Positions 1 through 7,932 of a DNA stretch of 64,000 nt are shown here, in pieces; positions within the stretch are counted from its first letter, which is position 1, and every line of letters starts with the position of its first letter. The DNA comes from Actinomadura luzonensis (lineage in GTDB: Bacteria; Actinomycetota; Actinomycetes; Streptosporangiales; Streptosporangiaceae). The stretch is taken from assembly GCF_022664455.2 (NCBI RefSeq), contig NZ_JAKRKC020000002.1, positions 2,170,001 through 2,234,000 on the forward strand, in the 5' to 3' direction. The translations under genes were made by a program, and so were the position numbers. The notes below the pieces were generated by a model, which did no database searches, had not been told where the DNA came from, and saw nothing but the letters and a program-made list of their open reading frames with translations.

Positions 1-1410
1 GGCGGCGAGCTGTTCGATCAGCTCCTTGCTGTCGCGGCCGAGCAGCCCGGCGAGCGCGCCCGCCGCCGGGTCGGCCGGGTCCACCAGCGGCACCGGCAGC
101 GCGGCCGCGGCGTCCGCCGGGTCGAGCGGCGCGAGCACCGCGTCGCCGCCCTCGGCCAGCGCCGTGCCCACCGCGCCCCGCTCGGGCCCGAACAGCGTCG
201 AAGGATGCGGGTACGGCACCCGGTCCTCCTGCGCGCACACCTCGCGCAGCACGCCGACGAGCTGCTCCTCCATCTCCCAGGCGCTCTGGAAGCGTTCGGC
301 CGGGTCGTCGGCGGTGGCCCGGCGCAGCAGCCGGGTGAACGACGGGTGCCCGCAGTCCTGCGGCAGCGGCGCGGCCTTGCCGTTCTGCACCGGGCTGAAC
401 CCGGGGATCGCCAGCACGGCGAGGGTGCGCGCCACCGTGTAGAGGTCGGAGGCCACCGTCGCCGGCTGCGTGTCCAGCTCGGGGGCGTGGTAGCCGACGG
501 TGGCCCAGGAGGTGCCGGGCGGCGAGCCGATCGGCTGCATCGCGCCGAGGTCGATCAGCTTGAGCTGGCGGCCCACCCGGATCACGTTGGCCGGCTTGAG
601 GTCGCAGTAGACCATGCCGTTCTCGTGCAGGTAGCCGAAGGCGTGCAGGATCTCCCTGCCGTACATGAGGGTCTCGCGCAGCGGCAGCGGGCCCTGGCGG
701 CGCAGCTCGTGCAGCGACTGGCCGCCGACATACTCCATGACGATGTAGCCGAGCCCGGCCGAGCGCTGGAAGTTGAAGATCTTGACGATGTTGGGGTGGT
801 CGACGGTGGTCAGGAAGCGCCGCTCGGCCTCGGCCGCGGCCAGCGCCTCGGCGTCGTTGGTGTTGAGCAGGCCCTTCAGCACCACCCAGCGGCCGTCCAG
901 GTTCTCGTCCGAGGCCAGGTAGATCCAGCCGAGGCCGCCGTGCGCCAGGCAGCCGAGCACCCGGTACTGGCCCGCCACCAGGTCGTCCTTGTCGAGCTTC
1001 GGCGCGAACGAGTACGGCGTGCGGCAGTGCGGGCAGAACCCGTCGGTCAGCCCGGGCCGGCCGCCCCGCGAGCGGCCCACGGGCTTGCCGCAGTCGGGGT
1101 TGGCGCAGAAGCGCTTGTTCTCCGGCACCTCCGGGTTGGCCAGCACGGCGGCGGCCGGGTCGCGGTAGGGCACCGACGGCAGGTCGGCGAGCGTGGCCAG
1201 CACCCCGGCCCGCGACCGGCCGCTGCTGACCGGGCCCGTCATGGGCCGGCTGACCGGGTTGGTGGCGGGGGAGGAGGGCTGGGTGGGCGGTGAGAGCGAG
1301 GCCGAGGGGGTCGCCGCGGGGGCCGGCGCGGCGGACGCGGCGTGCCCGCACAGGTCGCAGTAACCCTCCTCGATGGTGCCGGTGCAGCCGGGTTGCGCGC
1401 AGCGGGTCAT
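1..1410 (-). CDS. pknG: Serine/threonine protein kinase PknG (3' end cut by window edge)
   Basis: Cytosolic Ser/Thr kinase of the PknG type, which in mycobacteria senses amino acids and controls glutamate metabolism through a GarA-like FHA protein. About 470 residues are present. The N-terminus has a zinc ribbon (C4, C9, C18, C21), then a Pro/Ala linker, then a second ribbon (CANPDCG ... CPHC) in the place of the PknG rubredoxin domain. The kinase domain follows, with a Lys in VVLKGLL, the catalytic loop YCDLKPANVI and a DLG motif in place of DFG. The PknG signature LFGPERG is present and the TPR region is cut off. The ATG at 1410 overlaps the stop of the upstream coiled-coil gene (ATGA), so the two are probably translationally coupled. 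Family assignment is firm; the substrate is inferred. Confidence 0.93.
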   Translation of the reverse strand, partial: MTRCAQPGCTGTIEEGYCDLCGHAASAAPAPAATPSASLSPPTQPSSPATNPVSRPMTGPVSSGRSRAGVLATLADLPSVPYRDPAAAVLANPEVPENKRFCANPDCGKPVGRSRGGRPGLTDGFCPHCRTPYSFAPKLDKDDLVAGQYRVLGCLAHGGLGWIYLASDENLDGRWVVLKGLLNTNDAEALAAAEAERRFLTTVDHPNIVKIFNFQRSAGLGYIVMEYVGGQSLHELRRQGPLPLRETLMYGREILHAFGYLHENGMVYCDLKPANVIRVGRQLKLIDLGAMQPIGSPPGTSWATVGYHAPELDTQPATVASDLYTVARTLAVLAIPGFSPVQNGKAAPLPQDCGHPSFTRLLRRATADDPAERFQSAWEMEEQLVGVLREVCAQEDRVPYPHPSTLFGPERGAVGTALAEGGDAVLAPLDPADAAAALPVPLVDPADPAAGALAGLLGRDSKELIEQLAA

Positions 1411-2597
1411 GCTCTACCTCCGTGGATGGCGCGCTGGTAGTTCTCGACGGCCGCGGCCGCCTGGGTCAGGTCGCAGGGGGCGCTCCACAGCAGGGCGCGG
1501 GCCCGTTCGAACAGTTCGGCGGCGGCCGGGTCCTCGGCCAGGCCCTTGCGCACCGCCATGACCTGGCAGGCGCCGAGCCGGCCGCGCAGCTCGTCGCGCC
1601 GGCCGACCAGGCCGTACAGGGCCTTGGCGGTGGCCTGCGCCTGCTGGGCCGCCGCGCCGGCCTCCTCCTCCAGCCGGGCCAGCCGCTTGGCGCGCTGCAC
1701 CCACGGGTCGGCCGAGACGTCGAGCGCGTCCAGCGCGCCGGCCAGGGCGTCGACCCGGCTGCGCGGCTGCGCCTGCGGCGGCAGCGCGATCTTGACGACG
1801 ACCGCGCCGTGGGCCAGCCGGGCCTCGCTCTCGGCGGCCCGCACCCGGTCCAGCGCGGCCACCAGGTCCTCGCGGCGGCGGGCGAACTCCTGCTTGACGG
1901 TGAGCGCCAGCTCCAGCTCGGCGGCGGCGGCCGTCAGCCGCCGGACGGTCAGGTCGAGGTCCGGCTCGACGGCCGCGCCGAGCGGGTCCGCGACGACGTC
2001 GGCGCGTAACCGCTTCAGCTCGGCCTCGGCCGTGCCGAGCCCCGGCGCGCTCTCCCCGAGGGCGCTCTCCAGCTCGCGGACGCGGCGCAGGGAGGCGTCG
2101 GCGGCGTCGAGGCGGGGCAGCAGGTCGCTCCAGCGCTGGTCGATGTCGGTGAGGGCGGAGGTGACCTCGCGGAAGGCGGCGTCCATGCGGGTCACGGTCT
2201 GGTCGAGCGTCAGCCGCTCGTCCGGCGGCGGCAGCAGCGAACGCTGCTCGACCGGCTTGGCCGCGGCCCGCAGCACCACCGACGGGCCGGCCAGCAGGCC
2301 GGTGAGCTGTTCGAGCTGCTCGGAGCCGAGCCGGGCGCGCGTGGCCCTGAGCTGCTCGGCGTCGCGCAGCACGGCGCGGTAGGCGTCGTTCAGGCTCCAG
2401 AGCCTGGCCAGCGCCTCCTGCGCGGCCGCCCACCGGCGCTCGGTCGCCCCGCGCAGGGTGGCGCCCCTGAGCAGCTGGTAGGTGGTGTGGGATTCGAGAT
2501 CGAGCAGGTCGCCGGAGATGCGGTCGCGTTCGTCGGCGCGGGCACGCAGCGCGTGCTCGACGCCTTCCCTGCTCATAGGTGGTCCCAGGCTCATCAC
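1407..2597 (-). CDS. Coiled-coil protein coupled to pknG, function unknown
   Basis: Not a family I can name. About 396 residues, almost entirely Ala/Leu/Glu/Arg-rich helix with heptad-like spacing, no signal peptide and no membrane segment, so probably a soluble coiled-coil protein. It lies directly upstream of pknG and its TGA overlaps the pknG ATG, which suggests fixed stoichiometry or a partner/scaffold role. Mycobacterial pknG has a coiled-coil membrane partner, GlnX, but no transmembrane helices are visible here, so this is not simply GlnX. A GGGGAG lies just before a GTG-ATG pair at 2597-2592. A later ATG at 2576 is the alternative start. Confidence 0.72.
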   Translation of the reverse strand: MMSLGPPMSREGVEHALRARADERDRISGDLLDLESHTTYQLLRGATLRGATERRWAAAQEALARLWSLNDAYRAVLRDAEQLRATRARLGSEQLEQLTGLLAGPSVVLRAAAKPVEQRSLLPPPDERLTLDQTVTRMDAAFREVTSALTDIDQRWSDLLPRLDAADASLRRVRELESALGESAPGLGTAEAELKRLRADVVADPLGAAVEPDLDLTVRRLTAAAAELELALTVKQEFARRREDLVAALDRVRAAESEARLAHGAVVVKIALPPQAQPRSRVDALAGALDALDVSADPWVQRAKRLARLEEEAGAAAQQAQATAKALYGLVGRRDELRGRLGACQVMAVRKGLAEDPAAAELFERARALLWSAPCDLTQAAAAVENYQRAIHGGRA

Positions 2598-2753
2598 GCT
2601 CCCCGCGAAGAGACCCCCTGTGCCCCGTTATACCGGCACAACGGAGGGTCTAGTCGCTTTAGTTCCTTTTGCTGCGAGGGTCGGGGGGACCCCTGACTTG
2701 TCCCTGATTCAACCCCGTGTCGCCTGCAATCGGCTTAACGATCTCTTAGCGTG

Positions 2754-2918
2754 ATGAACATGGGACGCATACTTCTGATCATCGCGGCGGTCGTCGCCGC
2801 ACTCGTACTGCTCGGCCCCCTCGTGGGGTTCGCGCTCACGCTCCTCAAGTGGGGGCTCATCATCGGCGCCGTCGCCTTCGGCGTGCTCTTCCTGTCGAAG
2901 TGGGCCAGAAGGACATAG
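2754..2918 (+). CDS. Small membrane protein (54 aa), unknown function
   Basis: A 54-residue ORF with two hydrophobic segments, LLIIAAVVAALVLLGPLVGF and WGLIIGAVAFGVLFL, and a basic tail KWARRT, consistent with a two-helix inner-membrane protein. There is no Shine-Dalgarno sequence. A TAGCGT hexamer (2748-2753) lies so that transcription could begin at the second in-frame ATG (2760), giving a leaderless mRNA. I do not recognise a family. Coding is supported by the membrane-protein composition and the absence of any other gene in the gap. Confidence 0.62.
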   Translation: MNMGRILLIIAAVVAALVLLGPLVGFALTLLKWGLIIGAVAFGVLFLSKWARRT

Positions 2919-2950
2919 CTTCTGAGAGGATCCGCAGTCATAGTTGGGTG

Positions 2951-4225
2951 ATGGAGGCGCGGCCGGCGGTTGACGATGCCGCGCTCGGGCGCGAGGCGAT
3001 GGCCGTGCTCGAGGCGAACTGGACGGGCTCTGGCACCGTGCCCGCCCCAGGGCTCTATCCCCACCAGTGGAGCTGGGACTCCGCGTTCGTCGTCATCGGT
3101 CTGGCCAGGCGCCGGCCGGACCGGGCCCGCGACGAGCTGCTGAGCCTGCTGCGCGGGCAGTGGGCGACCGGCATGGTGCCGCACATCGTCTTCCACACGC
3201 GGGAGGCGTACTTCCCCGGGCCGTCGGTGTGGCGCTCGCAGGAGCACGCGGCCGCGCCGCACGTCCTCACCTCGGGGCTCACCGCGCCGCCGCTGCACGG
3301 GCTGGCGCTGTGGTGGCTCTACCGGCACACCGGCGACGAGGACTTCGTGCGCGAGGCGTACCCCGCGCTGGTGGCCCAGCACGACTACCTGGCCTCGGCC
3401 CGCGACCTCGGCGGCGCCGGGCTGGCCGCGATCGTGCACCCCTGGGAGTCGGGCATGGACGACAGCCCGGCCTGGGACGAGCCGCTGCACAACCTGCCCG
3501 CCATCCGCTACGGCTACCGCGGCGTCGAGCTGGCCGAACGCCACCCCGACAGCGACCACGACCGCTACGTCTGGCTCGCCATGCGCTACCGCGACGCCGG
3601 CTACAGCGCCGACTACCTGCGCGAGGACCACCCGTTCGCGATCGAGGACCCGATGTTCAACGGCATCTGGCTGGCCTCCTGCCAGGCCATGGCCGAGCTG
3701 GCCCCGCTCGCGCGCGCCGACCCCCGCCCGCACGCCGAGCAGGCCGAGCGCATCAGGCGCGCGCTGGTCGAGCGCCTGTGGGACGGCTGCTTCTACGCCC
3801 GCGACCTGCGCGCCGGGCACCTCATCCGGGTCGCCACGGTCGGCGGGTTCGGGCCGCTGCTCGACCCTGGGCTGCCCGGCGAGCAGCTGCGGGCGGGCAT
3901 CGAGCTGCTGGAGTCGGCCCGGTTCATGGGGGCGACCGGCTATCCGGTGCCGAGCTGCGAGATCCGCGCCGGGCAGTTCGACCGCACCCGCTACTGGCGC
4001 GGCCCGTCCTGGGTGAACACCAACTGGCTGCTGCGCCGCGCGGCGGCCGTGCACTCGCTCGACCACCTGGCGCAACAGCTCACCAACGGCACCCTGCGGC
4101 TGGTCCGGCAGGCCGGCTTCCGTGAGTGCTTCGACCCCTTCGACGGCAGCGGGCGCGGCTGCCGCGACTTCTCCTGGAGCGCGGCTCTCACCCTCGACCT
4201 GCTCGCCGATACCGTGGTGGAGTGA
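2951..4225 (+). CDS. GH63/MGH1-like glycoside hydrolase (glucosylglycerate- or mannosylglycerate-hydrolase type)
   Basis: A 424-residue cytosolic (alpha/alpha)6-barrel glycosidase. Recognisable family blocks are LYPHQWSWDSAF near the N-terminus, HPWESGMDDSPAWDEPL in the middle, IEDPMFNGIW, and the C-terminal YWRGPSWVNTNWLL. These match bacterial MGH1-like enzymes that hydrolyse glucosyl- or mannosylglycerate, or related small glycosides. There is no signal peptide, so the substrate is intracellular. The ATG at 2951 starts just before the conserved core; longer in-frame starts would overlap the small membrane protein upstream. Its stop overlaps the GTG of the next gene (GTGA), indicating translational coupling. 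Substrate identity cannot be read from sequence. Confidence 0.85.
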   Translation: MEARPAVDDAALGREAMAVLEANWTGSGTVPAPGLYPHQWSWDSAFVVIGLARRRPDRARDELLSLLRGQWATGMVPHIVFHTREAYFPGPSVWRSQEHAAAPHVLTSGLTAPPLHGLALWWLYRHTGDEDFVREAYPALVAQHDYLASARDLGGAGLAAIVHPWESGMDDSPAWDEPLHNLPAIRYGYRGVELAERHPDSDHDRYVWLAMRYRDAGYSADYLREDHPFAIEDPMFNGIWLASCQAMAELAPLARADPRPHAEQAERIRRALVERLWDGCFYARDLRAGHLIRVATVGGFGPLLDPGLPGEQLRAGIELLESARFMGATGYPVPSCEIRAGQFDRTRYWRGPSWVNTNWLLRRAAAVHSLDHLAQQLTNGTLRLVRQAGFRECFDPFDGSGRGCRDFSWSAALTLDLLADTVVE

Positions 4226-4695
4226 ACATCTTCCGCCGCCTGCCCGCCGACCTGCGCCGATCGCTCGACCTCCAGAAGGGGGAGCGGGTCCTGACCTTCG
4301 CCGCCTCCGACACCGGCCACGTGGTCGCCACGAACCTCGCGCTGCTGCTCGCGGACGGCACGCGGGTGCCGTACGAGGAGGTCGACAAGGCGTCCTGGGA
4401 CGAGCAGGGGCTCACGCTGGTCACCGTGGACGGCACCCGTCACGCCGAGCGCGTCGCCGAGCCGCGTATGCTGCCCGAGACCCTGCGCGAACGGGTCAAC
4501 TCCACGATCGTGGTCAACAAGCACGTCAGCCTGCCCGGCAGGGGCGGCGTGCGGCTGGTGGCCAGGCGCCGGCCCGGCGGCGAGGTGCTCGGCTGGACCC
4601 TCGTCTTCGACGACGGCCTCGACCCGGCGGACCCCGGCCTGCGGGCGCAGGCCGAGCAGGCTCTGGAAGGCGTACGGCGCAGCATGGGTGTGTGA
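4222..4695 (+). CDS. Conserved actinobacterial hypothetical protein (157 aa)
   Basis: No named family recognised. Starting at the GTG that overlaps the preceding TGA, it encodes a soluble protein with alternating short beta-type segments (ERVLTFAASD, GLTLVTVDGT, GVRLVARRRP, EVLGWTLVFDDGL) and a C-terminal helix, giving the impression of a small beta-barrel or PH-like fold. There is no signal peptide or Cys cluster. Coupling to the glycosidase suggests co-expression rather than shared chemistry. A longer in-frame ATG at 4126 would overlap the glycosidase by 100 bp and is less likely. The stop codon sits inside a strong hairpin. Confidence 0.75.
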   Translation: MNIFRRLPADLRRSLDLQKGERVLTFAASDTGHVVATNLALLLADGTRVPYEEVDKASWDEQGLTLVTVDGTRHAERVAEPRMLPETLRERVNSTIVVNKHVSLPGRGGVRLVARRRPGGEVLGWTLVFDDGLDPADPGLRAQAEQALEGVRRSMGV

Positions 4696-4712
4696 TCGGG
4701 CACACACCCATG
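4683..4712. terminator. Bidirectional hairpin terminator between convergent genes
   Basis: Perfect 12-bp inverted repeat CATGGGTGTGTG / CACACACCCATG with a 6-nt loop (ATCGGG), between the stop of the plus-strand gene at 4695 and the stop of the minus-strand gene at 4722. There is no clear U-tract, as is common in high-GC actinomycetes. Confidence 0.75.
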
Positions 4713-4721
4713 CGCACCCCC

Positions 4722-5051
4722 CTAGTACGTGATGCCCGACTCCCGTGACTTCTGTTCCAGGCCGTCGGCCTTGGCCACGTCGTCGTCCGGCCAGCCGGTG
4801 CCGCCGTCGTGGTGGGCGTCGCCGCCCAGGAACGGGATCCGCTGCTGCAGCGTGTCGCCCACCTTGGTCCTGGCCACGTCCGCGTACCTCGACGCCTGCG
4901 CGCCGACCACGCCCGCGACCTCCTGGACCCGGGGGTTGTCGGCCACGCGTTGCGCCGCGCGCTTGATCTGCTCGTAGCGCTCACGGCCCGCCCGGCTGCC
5001 GAGCACGTAGCCGATCGCCAGTCCAAGGGTGAATGTCATCCGATATCGCAT
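4722..5051 (-). CDS. YtxH-like small membrane-anchored protein
   Basis: A 109-residue protein with one N-terminal hydrophobic helix (MTFTLGLAIGYVLGSRAG) followed by the basic GSRAGRERYEQIKRAAQ motif typical of actinobacterial YtxH-like proteins, then a helical, charged, probably cytoplasmic tail. Function is unknown; members are often linked to envelope stress. The start at 5051 is preceded by GGAGG at a 6-nt spacing. It stands alone, transcribed away from tRNA-Asn. Confidence 0.75.
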   Translation of the reverse strand: MRYRMTFTLGLAIGYVLGSRAGRERYEQIKRAAQRVADNPRVQEVAGVVGAQASRYADVARTKVGDTLQQRIPFLGGDAHHDGGTGWPDDDVAKADGLEQKSRESGITY

Positions 5052-5178
5052 TTCGCACCTCCGCTGTCACCGGGCCTACCCCAGTTACGATGCGACACGC
5101 ACTCCAGGAGTGCGCTAATCTATTCATGCGCACGACGGAGGGGCCGCAAAGCCCAGCCGAGCAGCGTAAACAGGTCGA

Positions 5179-5253
5179 TCCCGCGTAGCTCAACGGCAGA
5201 GCAGCCGGCTGTTAACCGGCAGGTTATAGGTTCGAGTCCTATCGCGGGAGCCA
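5179..5253 (+). tRNA. tRNA-Asn (anticodon GTT)
   Basis: Cloverleaf read by eye: acceptor TCCCGCG/CGCGGGA, D-arm GCTC/GAGC, anticodon stem GCCGG/CCGGC with loop CTGTTAA (anticodon GTT), T-arm ATAGG/CCTAT around TTCGAGT, discriminator G, and an encoded CCA at 5251-5253. Confidence 0.97.
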
Positions 5254-5270
5254 CCAAAAGGTCGACAACG

Positions 5271-5305
5271 CAGGCCCTCCCACCGGTAACAGGTGGGAGG
5301 GCCTG
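5271..5305 (+). terminator. tRNA-Asn terminator hairpin
   Basis: Perfect 14-bp stem, CAGGCCCTCCCACC / GGTGGGAGGGCCTG, loop GGTAACA, 18 nt after the tRNA CCA. Strong enough to act without a U-tract. Confidence 0.8.
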
Positions 5306-5354
5306 AGTCGTTCGGGGGCCGTCCGCCGGGCGCGTCGCTACACTCGCTCGCCAT

Positions 5355-5515
5355 GACGCGGTCATCCGGACGACTCGGGCTGCCTCGGCCTGATCGGCGG
5401 CCTGCCGCCGGTGCACAACCCGGGCCTGCCGTGGACGATGCCGGTCCTCGGGGCCGCCGCGATGGCGATCGGCCTCGGCGGGCTCGCCCTGGTGGTGGAC
5501 GGGCTCACGGCATGA
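5355..5515 (+). other. Open hydrophobic reading frame, possible membrane-protein remnant
   Basis: An open frame between an in-frame TGA and a TGA at 5513 encodes a hydrophobic stretch (MPVLGAAAMAIGLGGLALVV) preceded by GGLPPVHNPGLPW. The only in-frame starts are a GTG at 5411 and later ATGs. It looks like the last transmembrane helix of a larger membrane protein, perhaps left after truncation. It could equally be a 34-residue peptide. The ATG frame at 5353 overlaps it but gives an arginine/proline-rich product typical of non-coding frames. Confidence 0.3.
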
Positions 5516-5525
5516 TCGGCTCCTC

Positions 5526-5921
5526 GTGAGGCCGGCGGCGGCGGTCCTGGCGGCGGTGCTGCTGCCGGTCCTGGCGGGCTGCGGCAGCCCCGTGGACGAG
5601 GCCGCCGCCAGGACGCGGGTCGAGGCCGAGCGGATCGGCCGCGTCATGACCCTGGTCAACGCCCGGCGCTCGGCCGCCGACTACGCCAGGACCGCCGAGA
5701 ACGAGCGCGGCCCCTACGACCTGCGGGTGCGCGCGCTGGCGGCCCGCGGCGACAAGTTCGAGGGAGGAGCCGTCGTGGTGCTCCAGATCACCGTCACGGG
5801 GACCTTCAGCGGGCGCTTCGGCGGCAAGGGCGCGACGGTCAGCGCGACCCGCTGCTACCGCTACACGATCGAGAACCGGACAGACGACGACGAACCGGAG
5901 GAGGTCGCCTGCCGCCGCTGA
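5526..5921 (+). CDS. Putative lipoprotein (131 aa), unknown function
   Basis: The GTG at 5526 begins a lipoprotein signal: hydrophobic core AAVLAAVLLPVL, lipobox LAGC with Cys near residue 19. The mature part is a short helical stretch then a beta-rich region (GAVVVLQITVTGTF, RCYRYTIENRT) with two further Cys residues near the C-terminus that could form a disulfide. It should be exported and lipid-anchored outside the membrane. No family recognised. Confidence 0.75.
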   Translation: MRPAAAVLAAVLLPVLAGCGSPVDEAAARTRVEAERIGRVMTLVNARRSAADYARTAENERGPYDLRVRALAARGDKFEGGAVVVLQITVTGTFSGRFGGKGATVSATRCYRYTIENRTDDDEPEEVACRR

Positions 5922-6074
5922 CCGGGGCGGCGGCCTACGCGTGGGCGGGCTCGGCGGGCGGGCTTATGGGCGGCATAGGTCGCTGAAGATCACTTCGGGT
6001 GTCTTAAGTTCCGGTTCAGGCGGCCAGGAGGACCCTCCAGGTGTCACATTCACCTCGGGGAGGGAGACCCCCAC

Positions 6075-6536
6075 ATGAAGGTGCAGCAGCGCCTCGCGAC
6101 CGTCGCGACCGCCACCGTGCTCGGGCTGGCCGGGCTCGCCGGCAGCGCGCTGGCCGACGACGGCGGCCCCGTCGTGGCCGGGCCGGACGGAACCGTCACG
6201 GTGCACGGGGACGGCCAGGTCAAGGTGCACGGGGACGGCCCGGTCAAGGTGCGCCCCGGGCCGGGAGCGCCGGGCGGGCGGATGGCCTGCCGGGCGCGGG
6301 GCGGCAAGGCCGTGAAGCTGTCCAGGGTCAAGGTCGCCGAGCTGGTCAAGGAGCGGGTCATCGACCCGGCGGAGGCCTGGGACCTGGCCTCGGACGGCGT
6401 CACCGTCGTCCCGGCCGACCAGGTGGTGGTCACGCTGCCCGCCAGGGAGCTGCCGCGCAGGGTCGCGGGCAAGCACTGGCGCTCCGGCCGCGGCGTCCAC
6501 CTGACCTGCGTCTGGACGGAGTTCTCCGTCCGGTAG
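6075..6536 (+). CDS. Secreted protein with VHGDG repeats, unknown function
   Basis: A 153-residue exported protein. A Sec signal peptide ends at a likely ALA cleavage site before DDGGPVV. The mature N-terminus holds a repeated VHGDGQVKVHGDGPVKV stretch, then a basic region and two Cys (MACRARGG, LTCVWTE) that may pair. GGGAGGGA lies upstream of the ATG. No known domain. A strong terminator hairpin follows the stop, so it is probably a single-gene transcript. Confidence 0.78.
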   Translation: MKVQQRLATVATATVLGLAGLAGSALADDGGPVVAGPDGTVTVHGDGQVKVHGDGPVKVRPGPGAPGGRMACRARGGKAVKLSRVKVAELVKERVIDPAEAWDLASDGVTVVPADQVVVTLPARELPRRVAGKHWRSGRGVHLTCVWTEFSVR

Positions 6537-6541
6537 CGAGC

Positions 6542-6578
6542 CCGGCAGGCCCCCGCCCGCCGGGCAGGGGCCTGCCGG
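6542..6578 (+). terminator. Hairpin terminator after secreted protein gene
   Basis: Perfect 12-bp inverted repeat CCGGCAGGCCCC / GGGGCCTGCCGG, starting 6 nt after the TAG at 6534-6536. The 13-nt loop can itself pair (GCCCG/CGGGC). Confidence 0.75.
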
Positions 6579-6795
6579 TCATTTCACCGTTCGTGAGGAT
6601 ACGGTCACACGATTTCCGCTTTCCCGGGACAAGCGCGGCATCGGCCCGCCAGGATGGGGACCGCCGGTCCCGCTGGGCCGGAGCCGCGTGAAGATCTGCG
6701 AGAGGTGGCGCGGAGAGGGCGCCGCCGCCAGGACGTGCCGCCGCGACCCGGAATCCGGCGGGGCGATCCGACGACGGAGAAGTGCTGACAGCCGC

Positions 6796-7932
6796 GTGCG
6801 TACCTGGATCAGGTCCCTCACCCCCTTCGACATGCCCGCCGCGCGGGGCCGCCCGGTGCCGGCCACCGACCCGCGCGAGGCGGACCGCTTCATCAGGCTC
6901 TACCACGCCGAGAACCCGGACGCGGGCGGCCCCCAGGCCCGGCTGCGCGACGTGGCCCGCGAGATCGCCCGCACGGGCACCTACACCCACACCGCCGACG
7001 AGCTGGTCTTCGGCGCGCGGGTGGCCTGGCGCAACAGCAGCCGCTGCATCGGCCGCCTCTATTGGCGCTCGCTCCGCGTCCGCGACCGCAGGGACGTCAC
7101 GACGGCCGAGGGGGTGGCCCTGGAATGCGTCGCGCACCTGAGGGAGGCCACCGGCGGCGGCCGGATCCGGCCGACGGTGACGGTCCTGCCGCCGGACGCC
7201 CCCGCCCGTCCCGGGCCGCGCGTGCTCAACGACCAGCTCGTCCGCTACGCCGGCCACCGCGCCCGCGACGGCCGCGTCATCGGCGACCCCCGCAACCTGT
7301 GGCTCACCGACCTGGCGCGGACCCTGGGCTGGCGCGGCGGCACGGGCGGCAGGTTCGACGTGCTGCCGCTGATCATCCAGCCGGGGCTCGGCGACCCGCT
7401 GCTCTGCAACCTGCCCGGCGACGCCGTGCTGGAGGTGCCGCTGACGCATCCCGACTACGCGTGGTTCGCCGGGCTCGGGCTGCGCTGGCACGCGGTGCCC
7501 GCCATCTCGGACATGTGCCTGGAGATCGGCGGCGTCTGCTACCCGTGCGCGCCCTTCAACGGCTGGTACATGGGCACCGAGATCGGCGTGCGCAACCTCG
7601 CCGACCACGACCGCTACGACCAGCTCGGCGCGGTCGCCGCCCGGCTCGGGCTGGACACCTCCACCGAGCGCTCGCTCTGGCGCGACCACGCGCTGGTGGA
7701 GCTGAACGTGGCGGTGCTGCACTCGTTCGAGCGGGCGGGGGTGACGATGAGCGACCACCACACCGAGTCGCGGCGGTTCCTGACGCACCTGGCGAAGGAG
7801 GAGCGGGCGGGGCGGGTGTGCCCGGCCGACTGGTCGTGGATCGTGCCGCCGCTGTCGGGCGGCGCCACGCCCGTCTTCCACCGGTACTACGACACCAGCG
7901 TCCTCACGCCGGCGTTCGTCCATCATCGATGA
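6796..7932 (+). CDS. nos: Bacterial nitric oxide synthase (oxygenase domain only)
   Basis: Heme-thiolate enzyme oxidising L-arginine to NO and citrulline, using electrons from unrelated cellular reductases. About 378 residues, the usual length of bacterial NOS. It carries the heme-ligand block VAWRNSSRCIGRLYW (Cys near residue 84), DMCLEIGGVCYPCAPFNGWY and the substrate Glu in GWYMGTEIG (near 262), then VRNLADHDRY and a C-terminal YYDTSV. No flavodoxin or reductase domain follows. The start is uncertain: GTG 6796 gives the family length, GTG 6688 would extend it, and ATG 6832 would shorten it. It is not in a thaxtomin-type cluster; its neighbours are unrelated. Its 3' end overlaps the convergent phosphatase by 29 bp. 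Confidence 0.92.
   Translation: MRTWIRSLTPFDMPAARGRPVPATDPREADRFIRLYHAENPDAGGPQARLRDVAREIARTGTYTHTADELVFGARVAWRNSSRCIGRLYWRSLRVRDRRDVTTAEGVALECVAHLREATGGGRIRPTVTVLPPDAPARPGPRVLNDQLVRYAGHRARDGRVIGDPRNLWLTDLARTLGWRGGTGGRFDVLPLIIQPGLGDPLLCNLPGDAVLEVPLTHPDYAWFAGLGLRWHAVPAISDMCLEIGGVCYPCAPFNGWYMGTEIGVRNLADHDRYDQLGAVAARLGLDTSTERSLWRDHALVELNVAVLHSFERAGVTMSDHHTESRRFLTHLAKEERAGRVCPADWSWIVPPLSGGATPVFHRYYDTSVLTPAFVHHR

Noticed and set aside
205..1293. A 362-codon plus-strand frame opposite pknG
   Set aside because: Composition is a shadow of the kinase gene; the minus strand has zinc ribbons and kinase motifs.
5353..5529. A 58-codon ATG frame before the lipoprotein gene
   Set aside because: Arginine/proline-rich with no structure; the overlapping frame is hydrophobic and more protein-like.
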